Assembly (NCBI GenBank): GCA_026770585.1 | Contig: MU646453.1 | Coordinates: forward strand, 411,647-422,977 | Source of the DNA: Baffinella frigidus | Taxonomy: Eukaryota > Cryptophyceae > Cryptomonadales > Baffinellaceae | Length of the DNA: 11,331 nucleotides | Reading direction: 5' to 3' | Shown: positions 1 through 6,257 of the stretch, piece by piece | Layout of the letters: the number at the start of each line of letters is the position of its first letter | Position numbering within the stretch: position 1 is the first letter of the stretch | The notes under the pieces: generated by a model | Database searches by the model: none | What the model saw: the letters and a program-made list of their open reading frames with translations, nothing else | What the model was told of the DNA's origin: nothing | Translations under genes and position numbers: made by a program

Positions 1-62
1 TCAGCGCCGCACATGCTCGACGCATTGTGCCACTTACTGTACCCCGTGTCGGCCGCTCATAC

Positions 63-95
63 GAGCATTTCCCGGATGGATTCTAATTCCACCTC
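63..95 (-). CDS. Candidate exon E12 (11 codons)
   Basis: ATGCTGTAG precedes GAG GTG GAA, and the segment reads EVELESIREML before CTC|GTATGAGC. L4, I7 and L11 have coiled-coil spacing, but the register is offset from E11. The donor lacks AG before GT, although the intron start GTATGAGC resembles others here (GTTATGAGC). The remaining 62 bases to the window edge show no feature. Confidence 0.4.
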
Positions 96-430
96 CTACA
101 GCATCACTGAGGCAGTTCTTTTCTGTTATGATTCATGGGGGGGGGGGAGGGGATTTCTCCTTCGATTATGATTTCTTAGGGGGGGGGGGTCACATTATAG
201 TGGCGTCTTCTCTATTTACGGTAGGGGTCAGCCTCCTAACTAAAGCGCTAGAACTACTTAGGGAGTGCATCAGGCCTCCTATGAGGTTTCGAGGGCGACC
301 TCTGTGTAGGACAGCGTTCCTGGCTAGGAACCTACCGAGTTCCATATATCCAAGCGAACAAAACATGCACAAACACTTACAAATCATCAAGGCTTCCTGA
401 TGGTTTGAGCCTGATTATTGGAGGAGAGAC
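96..430 (-). other. E11-E12 intron with two G-runs
   Basis: The stretch contains runs of nine or more G on the plus strand at about 137-151 and 180-190 but no relic or exon that I can support. The rest is unremarkable single-copy-looking sequence. Confidence 0.4.
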
Positions 431-517
431 CTCAGTGTCGGTCATGAGCAAAGCGCGTATCGAGACGAGGTCCTCTCTTGCCTCGTCCAGACGCGCTAGC
501 TCCCCCAGCCCTGGACC
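431..517 (-). CDS. Exon E11, coiled-coil segment (29 codons)
   Basis: The acceptor CACCAG before GGT CCA and the donor ACTGAG|GTCTCT give phase 0 at both ends; a second acceptor, TCCAG, seven bases further in would change the phase. The exon reads GPGLGELARLDEAREDLVSI and continues RALLMTDTE. L10, A13, L17, I20 and L24 have 3-4-3-4 spacing, in the register set by E10. Interstitial telomere repeats lie immediately upstream of the acceptor, so CCCTAAA units would act as the pyrimidine-rich region. Confidence 0.6.
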
Positions 518-807
518 CTGGTGTAGGGTTTAGGGTTTAGGGTTTAGGGTTTAGGGTTTAGGGTTTAGGGTTTAGGGTTTGGCAGTTGGGGTGTAGGGGT
601 TAGGGTTTGAAGTTTGGGGTTTAAAGTCGGAGTCCCCCGTACGACGGTTGCCTGAACCGGAAGAAGATCGGGGAGCTCATAACCTTAGGGTCCCCAACCT
701 GCTCATAACCTTAGGGACCATAACTTGTTGGATCGGGAGGTTCATAACCCGGGGCTCGCAACCTACGTGACAGGCTCATAACCTCAGAAGATCGGGGGGG
801 TCATAAC
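518..807 (-). repeat. E10-E11 intron: repeated donor-like segments and a TTTAGGG array
   Basis: On the minus strand G|GTTATGA-type segments recur at about 801, 776, 752, 711 and 677, interleaved with GATCTTCT, so the donor junction of E10 appears duplicated. On the plus strand a perfect TTTAGGG array of about eight units lies at 524-580, next to the E11 acceptor. Confidence 0.6.
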
Positions 808-861
808 CTGGTGGCGGAGGAGGAGGGTCTCGATCTGCACCAGCCGCTCTTCGACGCGCGC
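808..861 (-). CDS. Exon E10, coiled-coil segment (18 codons)
   Basis: The acceptor is TTGGCGAGCAG before GCG CGC; the donor is CACCAG|GTTATG; both are phase 0. The exon reads ARVEERLVQIETLLLRHQ, with V3, L7, I10 and L14 at exact 4-3-4 spacing. Its register continues into E11. A relic of its 5' end lies upstream at 1010-1027, and donor-like AAG|GTTATGAGC segments recur downstream. It is among the clearest coding segments by composition. Confidence 0.65.
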
Positions 862-2030
862 CTGCTCGCCAAAAGTCAACTTCCGAAAGTTAACTTCCCA
901 AAGTCAACACTTCACACTCATGCATCCAAGTCTCAACTTCACATGCATTCAAGCCTCGAAATCACAAACCAAAACCTCAGAATCTAGTTTCGCTGTCGGC
1001 CCCTGGATCGCCACTCTTCTCGCGCGCCTGCTCGCCGAAAGTCAACTTCAGTTATGTCGACCTCCACAAGTTGACCTCAAATTCACACGCGCATGCATCA
1101 TGCGTGTTAAGCCAAAAGTCAACTTCAATCTCAAGCATCCGATCCTCGAACTCACATTCGTGCATCCAAGCCTCAAGTTCGCACTCATGAGATTTATTGG
1201 ATGCCCATAAAATCCACGAAATTCAGGGTGTTGCAGAGCTGAATCTGGATTCGGCTCTGCATCGAGATTCAGCTCGAGCGCGACCGCGCAAGCTACTAGT
1301 TTCGAATAACCCCTGAGCGATAAGACCGAAGACCCTACGGTAGGCAACCTGTAGGGGCATAGGGGGGGTTCCTACGGATAATGTAACGGAAACTCGTCCC
1401 ATTTTGGGCCGAAAAGATCCTGCAGTCTTCGATCCATTCGGGTACCACTTAGCAGCCACCGGGGGCTACACGGATACGGTCCATCGGGGACTTCACGGAT
1501 ACAGTCCAAACGATTTGTACTGGAATCTTATCCATGTGCATTGGATTCTAACCGCATTTCCCCCGGATATCCGGGGGAAAAGGAACTCGGCCGCTGCTTA
1601 GTGGGCATCCAAGCCGCGAAGTCACATTCATGCAAGCTTCGATAGTATCTTCGTTCAGGCCAGGACACCGCACCTCCAAACTTGATTCAGGCTTGAATAC
1701 AATCTTGAGGCTCGCCACGCTCAACTTCACATTCATGCAAGCCTCGAAATCACAAACCACACCCTCAAAATTCACTTTCGCTGTCCGCCCCCTCTATGAC
1801 CGACGGTCGACTTTTCAGGACTCGGGTCTACGGCTTGTCTGCACACCTTCACAGGCATACATCTAAGCCTCGACTTTCAAGCAAACCTCGATCCGTGAAG
1901 GGTTCATGGTGTAGGGGTTAGGTTTACGGTTTAGGGTTTACGGTCACGAAGGGTTCAGGGTATAGGGGTTAGGTTTACGGTTTACGGTTTAGGGTCACGG
2001 TTTTGGTCGGGTCTAGGGTTGAGAGATTGC
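862..2030 (-). repeat. E9-E10 intron: dispersed AAGCCTCGAAATCACAAACC repeats and degenerate telomere repeats
   Basis: A repeat family on the plus strand with CATCCAAGCCTC and CTTCACATTCATGCAAGCCTC, often followed by GAAATCACAAACC and TTTCGCTGTC, occurs at about 905-1000, 1120-1190, 1605-1650, 1725-1785 and 1850-1890. A 51-base tandem pair starting GAAGGGTTCA lies at 1897-1998. A hairpin with arms GAGCTGAATCT (1236-1246) and AGATTCAGCTC (1265-1275), and a 24-base perfect palindrome at 1557-1580 are also present. A segment at 1334-1376 resembles the interior of the MITE at 5219-5366. No convincing exon was found. Confidence 0.55.
1010..1027 (-). pseudogene. 5'-end copy of exon E10 with acceptor
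   Basis: GGCGAGCAG|GCGCGCGAGAAGAG matches the acceptor and first codons of E10 and then diverges to an in-frame stop. The shared upstream sequence AAGTTGACTTTYGGCGAGCAG extends the homology into the intron. Confidence 0.55.
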
Positions 2031-2063
2031 CTGCAGGATCTCCATCTCGTGGTCCTTGAAACT
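2031..2063 (-). CDS. Candidate exon E9 (11 codons), GC donor
   Basis: GGGGGCAG precedes AGT TTC AAG, and the segment reads SFKDHEMEILQ before CTGCAG|GCAATC. The donor would be the minor GC type and matches its usual AAG or CAG context only partly. The heptad register does not follow from E8. It is the weakest exon call; the peptide itself looks coding. Confidence 0.35.
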
Positions 2064-2309
2064 CTGCCCCCCCCCCTGGTTTAGAGTTTGGGGTTTAGGC
2101 TTTAGGGATTAGGGGTTAGGGGTTAGGGATTAAGGTTTAGGGTTTAGTGGCTAGGGTTTAGGGTTTAGGGTTTAGGGTTCAGGGTCTAGGGTTTAGGGTT
2201 TAGGGTTTAGGGTTTAGGGTTTAGGGTTTAGGGTTTAGGGTTTAGGGTTTAGGTTTTCGGGTTTAAGGTTTAGGGATTTAGGGTTTAGGGGTTGGGATTT
2301 AGGGTTCAC
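2064..2309 (+). repeat. Interstitial TTTAGGG array (plus strand) between E8 and E9
   Basis: A perfect stretch of about nine TTTAGGG units lies at 2187-2253, flanked by degenerate units at 2080-2186 and 2254-2305. It fills most of the short intron between candidate exons E8 and E9. Confidence 0.9.
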
Positions 2310-2357
2310 CTCCCCCTGGGCCTTGTACGTTCTCTCCGCCAGCGCGTGCATCGCCAT
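2310..2357 (-). CDS. Candidate exon E8 (16 codons)
   Basis: The acceptor is CGTTTGGCAG before ATG GCG; the donor is GGGGAG|GTGAAC; both are phase 0. The exon reads MAMHALAERTYKAQGE. Core positions predicted from E7 fall on M3, A7, T10 and Q14, which is compatible but weak. No relics of it were found, unlike most other exons, so support rests only on splice signals, open frame and composition. Confidence 0.45.
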
Positions 2358-2362
2358 CTGCC

Positions 2363-2437
2363 AAACGTCAACTTTCCGTCAACTTTCGAAACGTCAACTT
2401 TCCGTCAACTTTCGAAACGTCAACTTTCCGTCAACTT
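2363..2437 (+). repeat. 26-base tandem repeat, 2.9 copies
   Basis: The unit is AAACGTCAACTTTCCGTCAA followed by CTTTCG, itself containing the CGTCAACTTTC motif twice. It ends at the acceptor of E8. Confidence 0.9.
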
Positions 2438-2567
2438 CCCCCCCCATAATCATAAATCATAAAACCATAGATAATAATTCACGGGTGCCTGGGCAAAGCC
2501 CCGTGGGTTGGTCACAGAGAGTTCTGGAGGGGAGTGCACTGGGTTGAGTGTTGAGGGGGTTCGTAAC

Positions 2568-2591
2568 CTGTTCGACACGGAGCCTCTCCGC
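2568..2591 (-). pseudogene. 3'-end copy of exon E7 with donor (possible small exon)
   Basis: AERLRVEQ is encoded and followed by CAG|GTTACG, matching AERLRAEQ of E7. The bases before it read GGCAAG, so an eight-codon phase-0 exon is conceivable, although a downstream relic is the simpler reading. Confidence 0.55.
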
Positions 2592-2734
2592 CTTGCCAGG
2601 TTTCGTTTTTCGTTTTTTTTGACCAGCCTTTCGAAGCGAGGTATTTTTTTCAACGAACACGCCGAATGGTTCTTAACGAATACATCAGATGGTTCTTAAT
2701 GAATACACCAAATGGTGCGTAAGAGGCTCGCAAC

Positions 2735-2756
2735 CTGTTCGGCCCAGCTCCGCCTC
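2735..2756 (-). pseudogene. 3'-end copy of exon E7 with donor, deleted
   Basis: GAGGCGGAGCTGGGCCGAACAG is the E7 end with about five bases missing, followed by GTTGCGAGCC. Confidence 0.5.
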
Positions 2757-2798
2757 ACATCGAAGCATGTCTACGAGAAGACTTGCGAAGGTTCAGTC

Positions 2799-2948
2799 TT
2801 ATCTCAGAAAACGCGTTCTAAAACTCGTTTTCTTAAGTCAATTCCCCTACAAACCCGTCAACTTATGCTTTACTCTCCGCATAAAATAACAAATTTGTAG
2901 AGGAATTGACTTAAGAAAATGAGCTTTAGAACTCGTTTTCTGAGATAA
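2799..2948. mobile_element. MITE-like element with 55-base terminal inverted repeats
   Basis: The left 55 bases (2799-2853, starting TTATCTCAGAAAACGCGTTC) and the right 55 bases (2894-2948) are reverse complements with about five mismatches, separated by a 40-base AT-rich centre. The four bases AGTC lie directly outside both ends and may be the target duplication. No protein is encoded. Confidence 0.8.
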
Positions 2949-2984
2949 AGTCAACCGAGGCACGCGGGGGGGGTGGCTCACAAC

Positions 2985-3050
2985 CTGTTCGGCCCTGAGC
3001 CGCTCCGCCTCGCTGTTGACCACGGAGTACTCCCGCTCCAGCGCGACCAC
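2985..3050 (-). CDS. Exon E7, coiled-coil segment (22 codons)
   Basis: The acceptor is ATCCCGAAG before GTG GTC; the donor is GAACAG|GTTGTG; both are phase 0. The exon reads VVALEREYSVVNSEAERLRA then EQ. Residues 1, 4, 8, 11, 15, 18 and 22 are V, L, Y, V, A, L, Q, so it forms three full heptads in the register supplied by E6. Four acceptor-side relics lie upstream (3081-3519) and two donor-side relics lie downstream (2735-2756, 2568-2591). The AAG acceptor is weaker than a CAG with a pyrimidine tract, a point against, but the open frame and register support the call. Confidence 0.7.
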
Positions 3051-3636
3051 CTTCGGGATGCACGGAAACAGGTTATGAACCTGCTCCAGCGCCACCACCT
3101 TCGGGAGAGGAACGACACAGGTTATGACCCTGCTCCTTACGAGAGAGGGACGAGTGCGACCACAACAGGTTATGACCCGTGACCGCAGCAAGTTATGATC
3201 ATGCTCCAGCGCGTTCATTCACCAAGACGAGAAAATAACTTTAAACGATATGTTCGAGAAATCAGGGAATGCGTGGATAAACGAACTATATAAGTTGGAT
3301 TATGACTTTAAGAACCTTAGATTTACAGATACTAAGTTAAGCGATATAACGGGTTTTACCACCTTTCGGAGAGAGAGGGAAACAGGTTATGACTCTGATC
3401 CTTACGAGAGAGGGACAAATGTGACACCACTTTTCGGAGGATTATAGGCGCACTTTTAGCGTTTTAAATACCCGGGTTTGCACCGGAGATCCTTTAGATG
3501 GACGCCCCAGCGCCACCACCTTCGGGAGGGGACCAAAACAGGTTATGCCCTTGAACCACAACAGGTTATGAACCGGCTCTTGAAGTGAAGAGGGACCCCA
3601 GTGGCTGCAGCGATGCAGGCTGCGTCGCTGGCGGAG
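3051..3636 (-). repeat. E6-E7 intron: tandem acceptor copies of E7
   Basis: Units containing the minus-strand acceptor CCGAAG|GTGGT and GCGCTGGAGC recur at 3081-3098 (VVALEQ), 3204-3213 plus 3358-3362 (split), and 3504-3519. A related but degraded form is at about 3421-3435. Between them TTACGAGAGAGGGAC and CAGGTTATGA repeat on the plus strand. All retain the acceptor side of E7 and lose the donor side. Confidence 0.65.
3214..3357. mobile_element. 144-base AT-rich insertion in an E7 relic
   Basis: Removing this segment joins GCTCCAGCGCG and ACCACCTT exactly as in the intact E7 start at 3040-3052. The insert is clearly more AT-rich than its flanks and contains TATATAAG. I see no terminal inverted repeat and no target duplication, so its class is unknown. 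Confidence 0.65.
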
Positions 3637-4024
3637 AATGCGCCTGCATGTAATGTATCTACAGTTGGCTCTCGAGGCGGGATCCCGCACCACACGAGGC
3701 TATCCATGCGAACAGATGCATAAGTCAATTATTGGATTATTGCCCAGGAAACACGCCAAAAGTCAGCAATCGATCACGTTTCCCCCGGAAAAAGCAGGAG
3801 GAAACGTGATCATTTCCCACAATTTTTAAAATGCCATTTTATTCTGTTCGCATGGATAGCCTCGTGTGGCAGGCGGGTCGTTCACCCTGAAACTCTGAAG
3901 CGTCCTCCAACGCTAACTCTGAAGCTAGGATCCCTCTCAAGTGGACCACCAAAAGTAAACTTCCCCAAGCACCTTCGGGTAATGCGCCTGCACCTATTGT
4001 TCCTACCGTTGACTCTCGAGGCGT
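3637..4024. repeat. Duplicated acceptor-side segment (3637-3680 and 3982-4024)
   Basis: On the minus strand both copies end in TGCAG|GCGCATT after related 35-base upstream sequence (GAGAGYCAACNGTAG...). The left copy continues into about 20 open codons (HSPPATQPASLQPLGS) without a convincing donor; the right copy continues TACCCGAAG|GTGCTT. Either could be an exon start or relic. The element at 3690-3869 lies between them. Confidence 0.5.
3690..3869. mobile_element. MITE-like element with 27-base perfect terminal inverted repeats
   Basis: The 180-base element has identical 27-base ends (CCACACGAGGCTATCCATGC then GAACAGA) in inverted orientation. Nested inside is a second hairpin with arms GATCACGTTTCC (3772-3783) and GGAAACGTGATC (3800-3811). 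The interior is AT-rich compared with its surroundings and has no coding capacity. AGGCGGG occurs at 3675-3681 and 3871-3877 but is not placed symmetrically, so the target duplication is unresolved. Confidence 0.8.
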
Positions 4025-4091
4025 GTTCCCTCAAAAGTGGACCATCAAAGTCAAGTCCCAAGCACCGGTCCCTCTAAAATAGACCATCAAA

Positions 4092-4142
4092 GTAAAGTAA
4101 CTTTACATCAAAGTAAAGTGACTTTACATAAAGTGACTTTAC
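4092..4142. repeat. Three tandem GTAAAGT-N-ACTTTAC palindromes
   Basis: Fifteen-base palindromes with a one-base centre lie at 4092-4106 and 4113-4127, with a slightly shorter third at 4130-4142, at a period of about 20 bases, just downstream of the E6 donor. Confidence 0.8.
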
Positions 4143-4159
4143 AAAGCCCCACACCGCAC

Positions 4160-4270
4160 CTTCTGCTTGAAGCTCAAGCCCACCTCCGAGGCGAACCGCA
4201 GCTCGGCACGCAGGTTATGAGCCTCGCTTCGCAGCTCCTGAACTTCGCGCGACCGCGAATCGGCGAGCGC
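4160..4270 (-). CDS. Exon E6, coiled-coil segment (37 codons)
   Basis: The acceptor is CGTGACAG before GCG CTC; the donor is CAGAAG|GTGCGG; both are phase 0. The exon reads ALADSRSREVQELRSEAHNL and continues RAELRFASEVGLSFKQK. Residues 3, 6, 10, 13, 17, 20, 24 and 27 are A, R, V, L, A, L, L, A, a steady heptad series that enters from E5 and leads exactly into residue 1 of E7. An internal GAG|GTGGGC is a possible alternative donor. The bases coding AHNL (GCTCATAACCTG) contain the TCATAACC motif common in nearby introns. Confidence 0.7.
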
Positions 4271-4352
4271 CTGTCACGAACAAACAACGGTTGACTAAAC
4301 CACCTTCTCTGCGAACGAGAGCCACGAACGAACGATGGTTGACTAAACCATC

Positions 4353-4452
4353 TTCACAACGCGAATTCTGCTGCGAAGCGCAGCTCGGCACGCAGGTTAT
4401 GAGCCTCGCTTCGCAGCTCCTGCACCTCTCGCGCCCGGGAATCCGCCAACGT
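4353..4452 (-). pseudogene. Second copy of exon E6 with strong acceptor and premature stop
   Basis: TTTTTTCTTTGCAG precedes TLADSRAREVQELRSEAHNL then RAELRFAAEFAL and a TGA in frame. About 29 codons match E6 closely, many with identical bases. The E6 tail and donor are missing. Its acceptor is better than that of E6, so it could be used as an alternative exon that truncates the protein, but it is more simply an upstream relic. A further short acceptor-plus-start relic (GCAG|GCGCTTCAG) lies at about 4515-4534. Confidence 0.65.
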
Positions 4453-4993
4453 CTGCAAAGAAAAAATGATGGTTGACTAAACATATCGTCGCTTGGTACA
4501 AATCTTGCCCGGATCGCCCGCGTGTCTGAAGCGCCTGCGAACGAGAGCCACGAACAACCCACGGTTGACTAAACAGCGACCCCCCTGGTACAACGCTTGC
4601 CCGGATTAGTTAGCCCCCCCGTAAACAAGAGGCACGGAGCAGTTGACCAACCCGGGAAGCTGTTCGTACCAGGGGGTTAACTAACCACTCCAGGCCCTTG
4701 GGTGGGGTATTCCGTGCTCGTTCCTGGAGCCGTTTACTCGTTCTTGGAGCCGTTTTCATGCTAAAAATTAACTTTTGGTGCAAATATAGTCGTGTACAAG
4801 GCAGGCCTTGTATAGTCGTATACAAGGCAGGGTTAACACCAGGAATGGCTCTGAGTAGTCAAACCGTAAACCGTAACCCGTAGGCCACAGAGATCCTAAA
4901 CCCAACGGCGGTGGGGCTGGATCTGATTGGTCGAACCATAAACCCTCAACCCTAATCCTAAAACCTGAACCCAGCGATGGTAAGGCTCGCAAC

Positions 4994-5014
4994 CTGTACG
5001 TCCGAGATAGACTC
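4994..5014 (-). pseudogene. 3'-end copy of exon E5 with donor
   Basis: ESISDVQ is encoded and followed by CAG|GTTGCGAGCC. It is the furthest downstream of three copies of this junction. Confidence 0.65.
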
Positions 5015-5151
5015 ATGGAGCGAGAGCCACGAACCAAGGACGGTTGACTGAACAATCATCCCGGCGCAGCGCGAATTTCGGAGCCAGCAAAATTCCAAAG
5101 GTTCACGAAAACCCTAGAGATCCTGAACCCAACGGGGGTGGGGCTCGCAAC

Positions 5152-5172
5152 CTGCACGTCCGAGACAGACTT
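5152..5172 (-). pseudogene. 3'-end copy of exon E5 with donor
   Basis: KSVSDVQ is encoded and followed by CAG|GTTGCGAGCC. The homology with the E5 junction continues well into the intron (GTTGGGTTCAGGATC). Confidence 0.65.
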
Positions 5173-5218
5173 GCGAATTTCGGAGCCAGCAATTTTCCAA
5201 ATGTTCACGAAACTAATA

Positions 5219-5366
5219 GGGTAACGGACTGAAAACCGGGTAGTTAGGCCTACGGTATTCACTACGGTAGGCCGTAGGGGCCTAGGGGGGCTCCTACGAA
5301 AAACCAGGTCCTAGGGGCCCTAGGGCCTACCGTAGGCTCAACTACTCGGTTTTCAGTCCGTTATCC
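5219..5366. mobile_element. MITE-like element with TA target duplication
   Basis: The 148-base element starts GGGTAACGGACTGAAAACCG and its right end in reverse complement starts GGATAACGGACTGAAAACCG; the similarity extends through GTAGTT to GCCTACGGTA, about 39 bases. TA is present on both sides, as for Tc1/mariner-type MITEs. A perfect 15-base direct repeat, AAATGTTCACGAAAC, lies at 5199-5213 and 5372-5386, five bases outside each end. The interior is rich in CCTAGG and CTACGGTAGG palindromes. It interrupts a downstream copy of the E5 intron start. Confidence 0.75.
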
Positions 5367-5426
5367 TATGAAAATGTTCACGAAACCCCTAGAGATCCTG
5401 AACCCAACGGGGGTGGGGCTCGCAAC

Positions 5427-5471
5427 CTGTACGTCCGAGACAGACTCGACGAGAGCTCGCTGGCTGTCCTC
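5427..5471 (-). CDS. Exon E5 (15 codons)
   Basis: The acceptor is a run of C followed by TCTTGCAG; the donor is GTACAG|GTTGCG; both are phase 0. The exon reads EDSQRALVESVSDVQ. L7, V11 and V14 have 4-3 spacing, and the next core position would fall on residue 3 of E6, matching the E6 register. The first codons and acceptor recur upstream at 5833-5852, and the last seven codons with the donor recur downstream at 5152-5172 and 4994-5014. Those downstream copies differ from E5 only by synonymous or conservative changes. Confidence 0.6.
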
Positions 5472-5489
5472 CTGCAAGAGGGGGGGGGG

Positions 5490-5830
5490 GGTTCAAGGGG
5501 TTCCGTCAGGAAAAAGAAGGTTGCAGGGGTTTCCGTCAGGAAAAGGGGGGGTGCGAGGATTTCCGTTACTACACGGTGGGTGGGCTTCGAAGAAAATGTC
5601 GGCCGAACATCCAGCCTGCAAAAAGGGGGTTGCCAAGGTTTCCGTTGGGAAAACAGGTGTTGCAAGGGTTTCCTTCAGGAAAAGGGGGGGTGCAAGGGTT
5701 TCAGTTGGGAAAATGGGGGTCGCAAGGGTTTCCGTTAGGAAGAGGGGGATTGCAGCGGTTTCCGTCGGGAAAAAGGGGGTTAGGAAAAAGGGGGTTGCCA
5801 CGCTTTCCGTCACAAGGGTTTTCATCAGAA
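5490..5830 (+). repeat. 33-base minisatellite with G-runs
   Basis: Units like GGGGGTTGCAAGGGTTTCCG followed by a short TYRGGAAAA part repeat about ten times with variation. Because 33 is divisible by three, several frames stay open on both strands and give artificial 11-residue repeats such as GVARVSVGKRG. On the sense strand some units create pyrimidine tracts followed by TTGCAG; one at about 5616 (CCCCCTTTTTGCAG) looks like a usable acceptor. I treat the array as intronic. Confidence 0.75.
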
Positions 5831-5832
5831 AC

Positions 5833-5852
5833 CTGTGACAGCTATCCTCCTC
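5833..5852 (-). pseudogene. 5'-end copy of exon E5 with acceptor
   Basis: CCCCCTCTTTTGCAG is followed by GAGGAGGATAGC, matching the EDS start of E5 with one inserted codon, then TGTCACAG and GTTTCT. It lies upstream of intact E5. Confidence 0.55.
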
Positions 5853-5897
5853 CTGCAAAAGAGGGGGTTCGGTTGACTGAACGTCTCGGGCACGGAC

Positions 5898-5921
5898 CTT
5901 GAAGCTGAGAAGCATGTCAGG
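5898..5921 (-). pseudogene. 3'-end copy of exon E4 with donor
   Basis: DMLLSFK is encoded and followed by AAG|GTCCGT, the same donor as E4. The 5' side again abuts GTCT-type microsatellite. The three copies of this junction are spaced 114 and 192 bases. Confidence 0.65.
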
Positions 5922-5927
5922 ACTCTG

Positions 5928-6116
5928 TCTCTGTCTGTCTGTCTCTGTCTCTGTCTCTCTCTGTCACTGCATGAGTTGCTTTACAAGAACGATATCAGTT
6001 GCTGCACAGACCTTGAAGCTGAGGAGCATGTCGGGGCTCTGTCTCTGTCTGTCTGTCTGTCTGTCTCTGTCTCTGTCTCTGTCTCTGTCTCTGTCTCTGT
6101 CTCTGTCTCTGTCTCA

Positions 6117-6148
<32 letters not shown>

Positions 6149-6183
6149 GTCACTCTCACTCACTCTCTCTCTCTCTCTCTCGC
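5928..6183 (+). repeat. GTCT / GTCTCT microsatellites
   Basis: Two blocks, about 5928-5965 and 6036-6183, consist of GTCT, CTGTCT and CT units on the plus strand. The intervening 70 bases contain the E4 donor relic. Unlike the GA tracts elsewhere these are purine-rich on the sense strand of the gene. Confidence 0.85.
6012..6032 (-). pseudogene. 3'-end copy of exon E4 with donor
   Basis: DMLLSFK is encoded and followed by AAG|GTCTGT. The 5' side abuts the AGAC/GTCT microsatellite instead of the E4 start. Confidence 0.65.
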
Positions 6184-6203
6184 GGTATGTCTCGGGCACG
6201 GAC

Positions 6204-6257
6204 CTTGAAGCTGAGGAGCATGTCGGCAACCTCCGCGTCCCGATCCCCTGACCGCGC
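6204..6257 (-). CDS. Exon E4, coiled-coil segment (18 codons)
   Basis: The acceptor is CTGGCAG before GCG CGG; the donor is TTCAAG|GTCCGT; both are phase 0. The exon reads ARSGDRDAEVADMLLSFK. If the register of E3 continues, the core positions are residues 3, 6, 10, 13 and 17 (S, R, V, M, F), so the second half fits well. The frame is also open for about 33 codons further upstream, so a longer exon is possible and the 5' boundary is less certain than elsewhere. Its 5' part is repeated in the array upstream and its 3' part with the donor is repeated at 6012-6032 and 5898-5921 downstream. Confidence 0.5.

Larger units (their letters stand above)
4271..5426 (-). repeat. E5-E6 intron: duplicated intron-end modules
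   Basis: A module reading GTTTAGTCAACC and then GTTCGTGGCTCTCGTTCGCAG-like sequence on the minus strand recurs near 4265-4300, 4311-4345, 4528-4575 and 5020-5052, each time as the 3' end of an intron-like segment. Also present are CTGGTACAA...CTTGCCCGGAT at 4492-4517 and 4582-4607 with an inverted relative near 4650-4680, a 20-base tandem pair (CTCGTTCYTGGAGCCGTTT) at about 4717-4757, a TAGTCGTRTACAAGGCAG pair at 4788-4832, and degenerate AAACCCT repeats at 4860-4975. No separate gene is visible. Confidence 0.55.

Noticed and set aside
524-580. A chromosome end
   Set aside because: The TTTAGGG array is internal, short, and followed by coding-like exons on both sides.
1048-1347. Minus-strand frame of 99 residues as an exon of the gene
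   Set aside because: The composition lacks coiled-coil spacing, the ends lack paired splice sites, and part of it is a hairpin plus a MITE-like fragment.
2363-2437. Possible CRISPR-like direct repeats
   Set aside because: The 26-base units are contiguous without spacers, so this is a simple tandem repeat in a eukaryotic context.
3288-3297. TATATAAG as a promoter TATA box
   Set aside because: It lies inside the AT-rich insertion, with no start codon or gene placed to use it.
4610-4825. Minus-strand frame containing KRLQERAR as a possible further exon
   Set aside because: The coding-like part comes from a 20-base tandem pair, which is not a multiple of three, and no donor follows.
5368-5838. 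A 156-residue plus-strand open frame with 11-residue repeats
   Set aside because: The 33-base unit keeps frames open by arithmetic, and the minus-strand frames are equally open. The region lies between minus-strand exons.
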